A stretch of DNA of 64,000 nucleotides, from the NCBI GenBank assembly GCA_902595725.1, contig CACJRJ010000001.1:1-64000 (forward strand), read 5' to 3'. Shown in pieces: positions 26,471 through 35,193 of this stretch. Every line of letters starts with the position of its first letter. Position 1 is the stretch's first letter. Origin of the DNA: an uncultured Pelagibacteraceae bacterium. Its GTDB lineage: Bacteria; Pseudomonadota; Alphaproteobacteria; Pelagibacterales; Pelagibacteraceae. The notes beneath the pieces were generated by a model. That model saw only the letters and a program-made list of their open reading frames with translations, was not told the origin of the DNA and ran no database searches. The translations under genes and the position numbers were made by a program.

Positions 26471-27511
26471 TTAATGGTTAATTGATGAGTAAAAATTCCA
26501 AGAACTATCAAAGCTTGGTATATATACTCTATCCAAGGTAGCATTGCCAAAATTTTTATTAAACACATCTAGCCAATTATCTACTTGTTTTGGTTTTTTG
26601 TCCTGGCTTCCAACTTGAGCTGTTATCACTCCATCAGGTTTAAGAATTCTTACTAGTGAGTTCATATTTTTAGCTGCAAGATCTATACAAAACTGATCAT
26701 CATTTAAATCAATAAATATTTTATCATAACTATCATCTTCAACTTTTTTTATACTTTCGAAGGCATCTCCCCAAACACATTTTACAGAATTTTTCTCAGT
26801 AGCATTTTTGCCAATAGATCCAATATGTTTTTTACAAACTTCTACCACTTCTGGGTCTAATTCGTACCAATCAATAAATCCAAAACCTTTTGCTATACAC
26901 TCTCTTGCAACACCTCCGTCACCTCCACCAATAATTGCAGCTCTATCTTTGCTTTTATTGAGTTTCATTGCAGAATTTACGAATGTTCCACTATATAAAT
27001 GTTCATCACTCTCAGCCACTTGTAAATCCCCATCTATAAATAAAGATTTACCATATTCTACTAAATCTAATATCTCTATATGCTGTCCGACTTTGGATTT
27101 AAAATCCTCAATAACTTCTTTTACAAGATAATTTTTTTGCAAACCTTTTGTACTTGTGTTGTCATAATAGAAAGAAATTGTATCTCTATTTAATTCTTTT
27201 TTAATTATTCTTTTATGTTCAATTTCTTTTTTTATAACATCTAAAGCAATTGATGGAGCAACTGTTCCACAGGTATAAAAATCAAAACTAATTATTCCTT
27301 TTTCTGGATATGTATGAAAGCTAATATGACTTTCTGCTAACAAAGCTACTAGAGTAAAACCTTGGGGTTCAAATTTATATTTTGCAATATTTAAAACTGT
27401 TACTTTGGCTTTTTCTGCAATTTTATGAACTAGGCTTTCAAAGAAAGATGCATCATATTCTTTCTTAGTTCCAATTATATCTAGAGTAATATGCTCCCCA
27501 ACTTTAATCAT
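26471..27511 (-). CDS. speDE: Fused S-adenosylmethionine decarboxylase / spermidine synthase
   Basis: One 346 aa protein with two enzymes. Residues 1-125 are a class 1b SpeD: LAESHISFHTYPE with the self-cleavage E60-S61 that makes the pyruvoyl group, and the Cys81 of DFYTCG. Residues about 140-346 are a spermidine synthase: EYGKSLFIDGDLQVAESDEH, AAIIGGGDGGVARE (195-204, nucleotide fold), WYELDPEVVEVCKKHIG and the active-site segment FIDLNDD. It makes decarboxylated SAM and uses it on putrescine, releasing methylthioadenosine. The genes that process methylthioadenosine follow upstream in the same strand. Symbol speDE is descriptive. Confidence 0.9.
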   Translation of the reverse strand: MIKVGEHITLDIIGTKKEYDASFFESLVHKIAEKAKVTVLNIAKYKFEPQGFTLVALLAESHISFHTYPEKGIISFDFYTCGTVAPSIALDVIKKEIEHKRIIKKELNRDTISFYYDNTSTKGLQKNYLVKEVIEDFKSKVGQHIEILDLVEYGKSLFIDGDLQVAESDEHLYSGTFVNSAMKLNKSKDRAAIIGGGDGGVARECIAKGFGFIDWYELDPEVVEVCKKHIGSIGKNATEKNSVKCVWGDAFESIKKVEDDSYDKIFIDLNDDQFCIDLAAKNMNSLVRILKPDGVITAQVGSQDKKPKQVDNWLDVFNKNFGNATLDRVYIPSFDSSWNFYSSINH

Positions 27512-27535
27512 ATCTCCCTCTATAATTATAAAAAG

Positions 27536-28201
27536 TTAACCCTTTTTATAATGAATTATTTTATCTAAAATTTTACTCATCTCAGTTGATGAAAGAATCT
27601 TAGGTTGTCCTAATTTTAATGCAATTATGTATTGATGACAAATATTTTCTATCTCTTGAGCTAATTCAAAAGCTTGCTTTAAAGTTCCACCGATAGTTAT
27701 TTGTCCATGGTTAGACATTAAACAACCTTTCCTCTTCTGTAACGCTTTTATTATATTGATGGATAGGTCTGGTGTACCAAAGGTTGCATACTCAGCACAT
27801 TTAATATCGTCTCCACCAGCCAAAGCTACCATGTAATGAAATGCCGGAATTGATTTACCGTGGGTTGAAACTGCTGTAGCGTGAGGAGAGTGAGCATGAA
27901 CAATAGCTTTTGCTTCTCTTTTTTTTAAATACACATCTTGATGGAATCGCCATTCCGAGGATGGATTTAATCCAGAATTAAACATTTTTAAATTGTCGTA
28001 CTTTTCATTTAGAGCAAGAAAAACAATATCTTCGGGTTTAAGAGTTTCATATTTAATACCAGATGGTGTTAAAAGAAATCCTTCAACATCATTTTCAATT
28101 ACTCTAATAGAAAGATTTCCTGATCTAAGAGGAGATAAATTTGTAGTATTTAACATAAGTGCATATTTTATTATGTCTTCTCTTTCTTTTATATTTTTCA
28201 T
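27536..28201 (-). CDS. Class II aldolase, probable methylthioribulose-1-phosphate aldolase/dehydratase
   Basis: A 221 aa zinc aldolase of the AraD/FucA family. SSEWRFHQDVYLKKREAKA leads into the metal site AIVHAHSPHATAVS (two His), and a third His is in MSNHGQITIGG; the Glu of SSEW is the expected acid/base. It overlaps mtnA by 4 nt. In that setting the substrate should be 5-methylthioribulose 1-phosphate. It could be MtnB (dehydratase) or the aldolase of the DHAP shunt, which yields DHAP and methylthioacetaldehyde. No mtnC/mtnD/mtnE is adjacent, and that favours the aldolase route. Fuculose aldolase remains a fallback. Confidence 0.8.
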   Translation of the reverse strand: MKNIKEREDIIKYALMLNTTNLSPLRSGNLSIRVIENDVEGFLLTPSGIKYETLKPEDIVFLALNEKYDNLKMFNSGLNPSSEWRFHQDVYLKKREAKAIVHAHSPHATAVSTHGKSIPAFHYMVALAGGDDIKCAEYATFGTPDLSINIIKALQKRKGCLMSNHGQITIGGTLKQAFELAQEIENICHQYIIALKLGQPKILSSTEMSKILDKIIHYKKG

Positions 28202-29268
28202 TTAAACAAATCCTTTAATCCTTTTTCTGATGCTTCACATACACCTTTTTCAGTAATTAATCCTGTAACATATTTTGCAGGTGTCACATCAAAAGCTAAA
28301 TTCATTGATTTACTTTTTTTTGGATAAATTTGGATTTTTTTTAATTTTCCACTCTCATCCAAGCCTTCTATGTGCGATAATTCTTCTGAATTTCTTTCTT
28401 CTATTGGTATATCTTTATAATTTTTAATATCCCAATCAATTGTTGAACTGGGTAAAGCTACGTAAAAAGGAACATTGTTATCTTTGGCTGCCAATGCTTT
28501 TAAATATGTTCCAATTTTATTACAAACGTCTCCATTTGCTAATGTTCTATCTGTTCCAACAATACACATGTCAACTTCACCTCTTTGCATTAAAATTCCT
28601 CCTGTATTATCTGCAATAATAGTATTGGGTATATTCTCTTCATTTAACTCATAAGAAGTTAAGTTTGCTCCTTGGTTTCTAGGTCTTGTTTCATCAGCCC
28701 AAACATGAACTGGTATACCCTTTTTGTGTGCGTGATAAATTGGAGAAGTTGCAGTTCCCCAGTTAATTGTTGCAAGCCATCCAGCATTACAATGGGTTAG
28801 TATATTTACTGTATCTTTTTTTTTATTATAAATTTCCTCTATAATTTTAAGACCATTTAATCCAATATTTTCACAAAATTTAACATCTTCTTCACAAATT
28901 TCTTTTGCTTCCTTTAATGCTATTTCTAAAATTTTATCACTATTAACACCTGATAATTTGTTTATCATTCTATCAACTGCCCACTTTAAATTTATAGCAG
29001 TTGGTCTTGAGTTAATTAAATTTTCTGCAGATTTTTTTAAAAAAGACTGATCATTATTTTCAATAATAGATAAAACTAATCCATAAGCAGCAGTAGCTCC
29101 AATTAAAGGAGCTCCTCTAACTTCCATAATTTTTATAGCATTAATTGCATCTTTGGCTGTTTTAAGATCTTTTATAATAAATTGATGTGGAAGTTTTGTT
29201 TGATCAATAATTTTTACAACATTGTTTTCAAACCAGATTGTGCGATATTCTTTACCTTCAATCTTCAT
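28198..29268 (-). CDS. mtnA: S-methyl-5-thioribose-1-phosphate isomerase
   Basis: Isomerises methylthioribose 1-phosphate to methylthioribulose 1-phosphate in methionine salvage. The 356 aa protein belongs to the aIF-2B-alpha-like family: MEVRGAPLIGATAAYGL near residues 48-64, ILTHCNAGWLATINWGTA with the catalytic Cys near 160, VWADETRPRNQGANLTSYEL, and the catalytic Asp in VGTDRTLANGDVCNKIGTY. Length is full. It overlaps both neighbours by 4 nt (mtnP upstream, aldolase downstream), so the three are tightly coupled. Confidence 0.95.
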   Translation of the reverse strand: MKIEGKEYRTIWFENNVVKIIDQTKLPHQFIIKDLKTAKDAINAIKIMEVRGAPLIGATAAYGLVLSIIENNDQSFLKKSAENLINSRPTAINLKWAVDRMINKLSGVNSDKILEIALKEAKEICEEDVKFCENIGLNGLKIIEEIYNKKKDTVNILTHCNAGWLATINWGTATSPIYHAHKKGIPVHVWADETRPRNQGANLTSYELNEENIPNTIIADNTGGILMQRGEVDMCIVGTDRTLANGDVCNKIGTYLKALAAKDNNVPFYVALPSSTIDWDIKNYKDIPIEERNSEELSHIEGLDESGKLKKIQIYPKKSKSMNLAFDVTPAKYVTGLITEKGVCEASEKGLKDLFK

Positions 29269-30137
29269 TTAAGTAAAACTCTTCCAGCAATTGTTTTTAA
29301 TTTATCTTTTGTTTTTTGTGTTCTTTTTTCAGGAGCTGTAATAATTGCAACATCTAAACAATTGTTTGTTGGATCTTTTGGGTCTATGTGATTTTCAAAA
29401 TTTTCAATTAGATTTTTAATCATATTTTTTGCTTTAGCGGCATTATTTAAAAGAACTTTTATAACTTGTTGAACATCAACATTTTCATGATCTGGATGCC
29501 AACAATCGTAGTCTGTTATCATTGAAACTGAAGCATATCTAATTTCAGCTTCTCTCGCTAATTTTGCTTCTGGCATATTGGTCATGCCAATCACATCTGC
29601 TTTCCATGATCTGTATAAATTGGACTCTGCAAGTGTTGAAAATTGAGGTCCCTCCATTACAACATAGGTTCCACCCCTTTGATATTCTATATTTTCTTTT
29701 TTTATCGCTTCCTCACACGCATTCATTAATCCATTTGAAGTTGGATGTGCCATTGATACATGAGCTACTATCTCATCATCAAAGAAAGTTTTATTTCTTG
29801 CAAAAGTTCTATCAATAAATTGGTCTACTATTACGAACTTTCCTGGTGACAAATTTTCTTTTAAAGAACCTACAGCTGATACTGATACAATATCTGTAAC
29901 TCCCAATTGCTTTAAAGAATCAATATTAGCTCGAAAATTTATTTTCGATGGATTGATAAAATGCCCTTTTCCATGTCTAGGTAAAAAATAAATTTCTTTA
30001 TTATTATAAGTTGTTTTTAGGATTTCATCGGAAGGCTTGCCCCATGGTGTATTTATATCTAGAAGTTCTCTTTCTTTAAATTCTTCAACATCATACAGCC
30101 CACTACCTCCAATTATTGCTAATTTATTGTTTGCCAT
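29265..30137 (-). CDS. mtnP: S-methyl-5'-thioadenosine phosphorylase
   Basis: Splits methylthioadenosine with phosphate to adenine and methylthioribose 1-phosphate. The 290 aa PNP-family protein has LAIIGGSGLYDVEEF at the start, FLPRHGKGHFINPSKINFRAN, YVVMEGPQFSTLAES and GMTNMPEAKLAREAEI, the last with the residue pattern of MTA rather than guanosine phosphorylases, and ITDYDCWH. It is divergent from apt, which uses the released adenine, with 41 bp between the starts. A minor possibility is a purine nucleoside phosphorylase, but the mtnA neighbour argues against it. Confidence 0.94.
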   Translation of the reverse strand: MANNKLAIIGGSGLYDVEEFKERELLDINTPWGKPSDEILKTTYNNKEIYFLPRHGKGHFINPSKINFRANIDSLKQLGVTDIVSVSAVGSLKENLSPGKFVIVDQFIDRTFARNKTFFDDEIVAHVSMAHPTSNGLMNACEEAIKKENIEYQRGGTYVVMEGPQFSTLAESNLYRSWKADVIGMTNMPEAKLAREAEIRYASVSMITDYDCWHPDHENVDVQQVIKVLLNNAAKAKNMIKNLIENFENHIDPKDPTNNCLDVAIITAPEKRTQKTKDKLKTIAGRVLLK

Positions 30138-30178
30138 ATCAAAAAAATAATTTATTTATTTATATATCGTAATTTATT

Positions 30179-30706
30179 ATGGATTTAAAAGATTATATTA
30201 GGTCAATTAAAGATTATCCTAAAAAAGGAATTCTTTTTAGAGACATAACAACATTAATTAAAAATGAGAAAGCTTTTAAAGAATGTATTAATCAAATAGT
30301 TGAAAGAAGTAAAAAGTTCAAAGTAGATAAAATTGCAGCAATTGAATCAAGGGGTTTTGTTTTTGCATCAGCAGTATCTTATATACTTGATAAACCTTTC
30401 ATACTTTTACGAAAAAAAAATAAACTTCCAGCTGAAACTCATTCAGTAGATTTTGAGTTAGAATATGGAACTGCTACGATAGAAGTTCATAAAGATTCTA
30501 TTAAAGAAAATGATTCTGTTTTAATTATTGATGATTTAATTGCTACTGGAGGAACCGCTGAAGCTGCTGCAAAACTAGTTGACATTTCTGAAGGATCAGT
30601 TTCAGGATTTATTTTTGTTATTAATCTTTTTGATTTAGGTGGATGTGATAAATTAATCAAATCAGGTTACAAAGTAGAAAATTTAATTGAATTTCCAGGA
30701 CATTAA
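30179..30706 (+). CDS. apt: Adenine phosphoribosyltransferase
   Basis: Converts adenine and PRPP to AMP. The 175 aa protein has the family N-terminus DLKDYIRSIKDYPKKGILFRD, AAIESRGFVFASAVSYIL, and the PRPP-binding motif VLIIDDLIATGGTAEAA near residues 117-133. Placed divergent to mtnP, it closes the loop by recovering the adenine formed from methylthioadenosine. The ORF ends one base before the converging glycosyltransferase gene. Confidence 0.94.
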   Translation: MDLKDYIRSIKDYPKKGILFRDITTLIKNEKAFKECINQIVERSKKFKVDKIAAIESRGFVFASAVSYILDKPFILLRKKNKLPAETHSVDFELEYGTATIEVHKDSIKENDSVLIIDDLIATGGTAEAAAKLVDISEGSVSGFIFVINLFDLGGCDKLIKSGYKVENLIEFPGH

Positions 30707-31540
30707 TCAATCGTCGAACTTTGGTCTATACCAAGATTTTTTACCTCTAATACTATTAAATAATCCACTGAGTCTTTGTGAATAAATTTTTCTTTTATCT
30801 TTTTTTAAATTTAATGAATAAAAAAATATTTTAATTATTGAAGATACAATTTTTTTAAGAACTTTAAATAATGCAAAATAATAGTTATAATTTTTTTTAT
30901 AATAATAAAAAGAAGACCACATCCAATGCCAATTTCTAGAAAGTTCCATTTCAAAATCGTATTGATCTTCATGTGATTTACCCCCTTCATGCTTAATTAA
31001 TGCGCTATTAATTAAATAAATTTTGTTCTTAGATTTGATTACTTTCTTGCATAAATCTATTTCCTCAAAGTATAAAAAATAATTTTCATCAAAATATCCA
31101 ATATTATTAAATTTTTCTTTATTAAAAAATATTGCAAAACCTTTAATATAACTAACTTCTTTTATTTTTGAATCCATATTGGACATATTTTCTGTACCAG
31201 ATATTACTTTAGGACCCAATAATGCAAAATCCTCAATTTTGTTTGCTTGTTCTAATAATTTGGAAATTGTACTTTCATACAATATTGTATCTGGATTTAG
31301 TGTTAGTACGTATTTTGTTTTAGAATTTTTTATTCCTAAATTGTTTCCAGCCCCATATCCTAAATTTTTTTCTGGTAAAATACATTCTAAATTTGAATAT
31401 TTTTTTTCTAATTCCTCTTTAAGTTTAAAGTTTTGTGAATTTTCTACTACTATAATAGGATATTTTTTATCTATTGATTTTATGCACCTGTGTAGTATGT
31501 CTCCACTTTTAAAAGATACAATTACAATTGTTAAATCCAT
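30707..31540 (-). CDS. Glycosyltransferase family 2
   Basis: A 277 aa GT-A enzyme starting MDLTIVIVSFKSGDILHRCI, with the donor-binding LPEKNLGYGAGNNLGIKNSK near residues 55-74, the metal motif LTLNPDTIL near 80-88, and a later YFEEIDLCKKV acceptor/base region. This arrangement is that of rhamnosyltransferase-like GT2 proteins of O-antigen and exopolysaccharide synthesis. A hydrophobic/aromatic C-terminal region may associate with the membrane. It lies next to a dTDP-glucose-dehydratase-like gene, 58 bp away and divergent. Confidence 0.85.
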   Translation of the reverse strand: MDLTIVIVSFKSGDILHRCIKSIDKKYPIIVVENSQNFKLKEELEKKYSNLECILPEKNLGYGAGNNLGIKNSKTKYVLTLNPDTILYESTISKLLEQANKIEDFALLGPKVISGTENMSNMDSKIKEVSYIKGFAIFFNKEKFNNIGYFDENYFLYFEEIDLCKKVIKSKNKIYLINSALIKHEGGKSHEDQYDFEMELSRNWHWMWSSFYYYKKNYNYYFALFKVLKKIVSSIIKIFFYSLNLKKDKRKIYSQRLSGLFNSIRGKKSWYRPKFDD

Positions 31541-31598
31541 CCTCTTATATTTAATATATTGTTAGAGTATTTAAAATATAATAGTTTGTTCGTAATTT

Positions 31599-32636
31599 AT
31601 GAAAAAAAGAGTATTAATAACAGGTGGAGCCGGTTTCATAGCACACCATACTATTAAACATATATTAGATAAAACTGATTGGGATGTTGTTTCTCTAGAT
31701 AGGTTAGATTATTCAGGAAACTTAAATAGAATTTCGGACATGATGAATGAAATGTCTGATAAAAATAAAAAGAGGCTAAGGGTTGTTCATCATGATTTGA
31801 GGGCTGAAATTAATGAAATGCTTTCAGCTGATTTGGGGAAATTTAATTTCATTTTACACATGGCAGCATCTAGTCATGTAGATAGATCAATTACAGATCC
31901 TCTAACTTTTGTATATGATAATGTAGTTGCAACATGTAATATTCTTAATTTTGCAAGAAAATGTAAAAATTTAGAATTATTTGTTTATTTTAGTACCGAT
32001 GAAGTTTTTGGACCGGCACCAAATAAAGTAAAATATAAAGAGAGAGATAGATATAATTCAACTAACCCCTACAGCGCAACAAAAGCTGGTGGCGAAGAAT
32101 TAGCTGTAGCTTTTGAAAACAGTTATCAATTACCTGTTTTTATAACTCATACAATGAATGTTTTTGGAGAAAGACAACATCCAGAAAAATTTATTCCAAA
32201 ATGTATTATAAGTGCCAGAGATGGATTGTCTGTTGAAATACATAGTAACAAAAATAAAACTAAAGCTGGAAGCAGACATTACATTCATGCAGCAGATGTT
32301 GCCGATGGATGCTTGTTTTTAATTAAAAATAAAAATAAAATTATAAAAAAAATTAAAAATGATTTTGGAGGAGCAAAATGTCCAAAATTCAATTTAGTTG
32401 GACCAGTTGAATTAGATAATTTACAATTGGCTAAATTAATAGCTAAATCAGTAGGAAAAAAAATAAAATATAAAATGGTTGATTTTCACAGCAGTAGACC
32501 AGGTCATGATTTAAGATATGCTCTAGATGGAAATTTAATGAAAAAATTGGGCTGGAAACCAAAGATATCTATCGAAAAAAGAATTCATGAAGTTGTAAAT
32601 TGGACTTTAAAAAATAAAAGATGGTTAAAATTATAA
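31599..32636 (+). CDS. NAD-dependent epimerase/dehydratase, dTDP-glucose 4,6-dehydratase-like
   Basis: An extended SDR of 345 aa. The N-terminal NAD motif ITGGAGFIAHHTIKHIL lies at residues 6-22, followed by SLDRLDYSGNLNRI, AASSHVDRSITDP, the acidic pair in FSTDEVFGPAP (RmlB has TDEVYG) and the catalytic YSATKAGGEELA (Tyr-x3-Lys). These strongly resemble RmlB-type 4,6-dehydratases. The protein should act on a nucleotide sugar for surface glycans; the exact sugar is unclear because FIAHHTIKHI and the C-terminus differ from classical RmlB. A tRNA gene follows. Confidence 0.82.
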   Translation: MKKRVLITGGAGFIAHHTIKHILDKTDWDVVSLDRLDYSGNLNRISDMMNEMSDKNKKRLRVVHHDLRAEINEMLSADLGKFNFILHMAASSHVDRSITDPLTFVYDNVVATCNILNFARKCKNLELFVYFSTDEVFGPAPNKVKYKERDRYNSTNPYSATKAGGEELAVAFENSYQLPVFITHTMNVFGERQHPEKFIPKCIISARDGLSVEIHSNKNKTKAGSRHYIHAADVADGCLFLIKNKNKIIKKIKNDFGGAKCPKFNLVGPVELDNLQLAKLIAKSVGKKIKYKMVDFHSSRPGHDLRYALDGNLMKKLGWKPKISIEKRIHEVVNWTLKNKRWLKL

Positions 32637-32641
32637 CTTCA

Positions 32642-32718
32642 TGGTAGCGGGAAGTGGGATCGAACCACTGACCTCGGGCTTATGAGTCCCGCGCTCTAAC
32701 CAACTGAGCTACCCCGCC
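32642..32718 (-). tRNA. tRNA-Met (CAT anticodon)
   Basis: A 77 nt cloverleaf on the minus strand. Acceptor GGCGGGG pairs with TCCCGCT (G-U at both ends), the D-arm is GCTC-AGTTGGTTA-GAGC, the anticodon loop is CTCATAA, and the T-arm is AGTGG-TTCGATC-CCACT. A73 and CCA are encoded (32642-32644). The anticodon stem CGGGA/GCCCG has an A-G mismatch at 31-39. It lacks the C1-A72 mismatch of initiator tRNA, so it is the elongator type; a tRNA-Ile2 read by lysidine modification cannot be completely excluded. Confidence 0.92.
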
Positions 32719-32823
32719 ACATTATTTCTGTTGATTTATAATAGTTTTATATTTTGTTTCAATACTTATCCACAAGTCATAATTCAATTGAAATAATGTT
32801 TTTCGTCGTTAGTTTCATCATCG

Positions 32824-33858
32824 ATGAGAATTGAAGAAGAATTAAAACTAGACTACTCAGATGTTTTATTTAGGCCTAAAAGAAGCACATTAAAAAGCAG
32901 AAAAGACGTAAATCTACTAAGAACATATAGATTTAAATACAGTAAAAATGAATGGTCTGGTACACCAATTATGGCAGCAAATATGGATGGAGTTGGAGAA
33001 TTAGGCGTTGCTGAAAAACTAAATGAATATGGAATGATTACTTGCTTAACAAAACAACACGATATTAAAAAAATTAAGCAATATAAAAAAATTAAATCAA
33101 TGTATCAGAATATTGCAATCAGTATTGGAATTAAGAAAGAAGACTTTCAAAATTTAGATAAAATAATGAAAGAATTTAGTTTTTTTAGGTTCATTTGTAT
33201 AGATGTAGCAAATGGATATTCAGAGCATTTTACTAGCTTTATTAAATCGGTAAGAGATAAATATCCAACAAAGACTATAATTGCTGGAAATGTTGTGACA
33301 GCAGATATGGCCCAAGAGCTAGTGTTAAGTGGTGCAGATATAGTTAAAGTTGGAATAGGACCTGGAAGTGTTTGTACAACAAGAATTCAAACTGGTGTTG
33401 GATACCCACAATTAAGTGCAGTTATAGAATGTGCAGATGCTGCACATGGATTAGGTGCGCACATAATTGCAGATGGAGGATGTACTTGTCCTGGAGATGT
33501 TGCAAAAGGTTTTGGAGGAGGTGCAGATTTTGTTATGCTTGGAGGAATGCTTGCCGGTCATGATGAAGGCAAGGGTAAATTAGTTAAATCTAATGGATCA
33601 AAATATATTGAATTTTATGGATCAAGTTCTGATGTTGCAAATAAAAAGCATTATGGTGGATTGTCAGATTATAGAAGTAGCGAAGGCAGAACTGTAAGAG
33701 TAAAGTATAGAGGAAAAATAAAAGATACTATTTTAAACATACTGGGTGGAGTTAGAAGCAGCTGTACATATGTTGGTGCTCCATCATTAAAACAATTAAG
33801 CAAATGTACTACTTTTGTAAGAGTTAGTAATCAATATAACGATACTTTTTCTAAATAG
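32824..33858 (+). CDS. guaC: GMP reductase (IMPDH/GMPR family)
   Basis: Reduces GMP to IMP with NADPH, linking guanine and adenine nucleotide pools. The 344 aa TIM barrel has LDYSDVLFRPKRSTLKSRKDVNL near the N-terminus, the catalytic Cys loop KVGIGPGSVCTTRIQTGVGYPQ near 179-200, ADGGCTCPGDVAKGFGGGAD, and GHDEGKG rather than the GMP-site pattern of IMP dehydrogenase. No CBS domains are present, and the length is typical of GuaC. It stands 105 bp after the tRNA, transcribed the opposite way, and a regulator-like gene follows. Confidence 0.9.
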   Translation: MRIEEELKLDYSDVLFRPKRSTLKSRKDVNLLRTYRFKYSKNEWSGTPIMAANMDGVGELGVAEKLNEYGMITCLTKQHDIKKIKQYKKIKSMYQNIAISIGIKKEDFQNLDKIMKEFSFFRFICIDVANGYSEHFTSFIKSVRDKYPTKTIIAGNVVTADMAQELVLSGADIVKVGIGPGSVCTTRIQTGVGYPQLSAVIECADAAHGLGAHIIADGGCTCPGDVAKGFGGGADFVMLGGMLAGHDEGKGKLVKSNGSKYIEFYGSSSDVANKKHYGGLSDYRSSEGRTVRVKYRGKIKDTILNILGGVRSSCTYVGAPSLKQLSKCTTFVRVSNQYNDTFSK

Positions 33859-33915
33859 AGGTTTTAATTGTAATAAATAATTTGTTATATTTTTTCATAT
33901 AAAAAATTATTTATA

Positions 33916-34884
33916 ATGCAAAATAGAACAAATCAATTTTATCCGACAAAAGTTTCTGAGAAAAAAATTTACGAAACTTATTGCAATAATTACGACTCCA
34001 TACATTACTTATTTGTCGAATTCCAGTTTGCCTGGATGCAACAAGCTTACAAAGCTTTAGGAGATATAGATAAATATAATATTTTGATATATTTATATAA
34101 AGAAAACTTTGCCGAGCTTAACGAAATATTCAAAGTTAAATCCTTGAATGAATTTTATATTAATCCTAGATTTAATTTAGATAAAATTAATATAATTCAA
34201 ATATCACAAAAACTTAGACTTTCTAAAGAAACTACAAGAAGAAAAATTTTAGAATTAGAAAAAGAAGGAGTGTTAATAAAGAATAAAAAAGTAATTACTG
34301 TGACATTAAAAGCAGGTTTGCTACAAAAACCAGAAACTACGATTAGTTCTTTTTCAAAAATTTTACAATATGTTTCTTATTTATTGCACAAAGAGAAAAA
34401 AGTAAAAAATTATTATCAAAAAGAATATTTTATAGAAAAAATAAAAGAAAGATTTACTCAAATTTTAGCAATTTTTTTAGAATACCAAATAAGATATCTT
34501 CTTATAAGAAAAGAAATTGCTAATAATGATATGGAAATGTGGTTCATTATTGGTTCTTTGCTTTACAATCAAATCATGTTTTTAAAAAAATCTGAAAAAA
34601 AGAGTCATTATCAAAGAGAATGGATAGAAGAAGTTATAAATGTAGGAGATAAAAAAGGATTAAATGCTATGACAATTAGTGATCTTACAGGAATACCAAG
34701 ACCAACTGTAATTAGAAAATTAAAAATACTGTTAAAACAAAAGGATATATATAAAGATAAAAATAATCTTTATTTTATTACAGAAGGTAAATTAATTACT
34801 GAATTAAACAAACAAAGATTGAATAATATAAAAGAACTTACATCTATAATCTCAAGAATTAATAATATTGTCTTTTTTTCTTAA
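33916..34884 (+). CDS. Putative transcriptional regulator with two winged helix-turn-helix domains
   Basis: A 322 aa, lysine-rich, mostly helical protein of no family I can name. Two stretches look like MarR/GntR-type winged HTH units: ISQKLRLSKETTRRKILELE with wing GVLIKNKKVITVT (about residues 95-137), and ISDLTGIPRPTVIRKLKILL with wing DIYKDKNNLYFIT (about 255-295). They align to each other, suggesting internal duplication, with about 115 helical residues between them. There is no ligand or receiver motif. It could control guaC (57 bp upstream) or distant genes. Confidence is good for DNA binding, low for role. Confidence 0.7.
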   Translation: MQNRTNQFYPTKVSEKKIYETYCNNYDSIHYLFVEFQFAWMQQAYKALGDIDKYNILIYLYKENFAELNEIFKVKSLNEFYINPRFNLDKINIIQISQKLRLSKETTRRKILELEKEGVLIKNKKVITVTLKAGLLQKPETTISSFSKILQYVSYLLHKEKKVKNYYQKEYFIEKIKERFTQILAIFLEYQIRYLLIRKEIANNDMEMWFIIGSLLYNQIMFLKKSEKKSHYQREWIEEVINVGDKKGLNAMTISDLTGIPRPTVIRKLKILLKQKDIYKDKNNLYFITEGKLITELNKQRLNNIKELTSIISRINNIVFFS

Positions 34885-35099
34885 ATTGAAACTATTATTC
34901 CAGTTACCACTATAACCGCTGCTACCAATCCAAAGAAAATTGTGGATTCCATTTTTTCTTTTTTTTGTGCTGATCTAACTTTGTTAAGAAGATCGTTTAT
35001 ATCTACTCTTTTTTTTTTTGAAGAATTTTTTAATGAGTGAAGTTCACCTTCCAAAGTTTGGGTCTCAATTGAATTATTTGTGATCTGCTCTCCACTCAT
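34881..35099 (-). CDS. Small tail-anchored coiled-coil protein
   Basis: A 72 aa protein. Its first about 48 residues are polar and helical (IETQTLEGELHSLKNSSKKK, then a DINDLLNKVRSAQKKEKME segment), probably a coiled coil. The last about 20 residues, FFGLVAAVIVVTGIIVSI, form one transmembrane helix at the C-terminus, so the bulk faces the cytoplasm as in tail-anchored proteins. It overlaps the end of the regulator gene by 4 nt. The family is unknown. Confidence 0.6.
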   Translation of the reverse strand: MSGEQITNNSIETQTLEGELHSLKNSSKKKRVDINDLLNKVRSAQKKEKMESTIFFGLVAAVIVVTGIIVSI

Positions 35100-35193
35100 A
35101 TAATCTAAATTTAATCACAGATATTGGTTGTGAACAATTAAATAATAGTCCAATTTGGGTTAGTAATAAAAAATACCCTATAATAGTTCTAAA

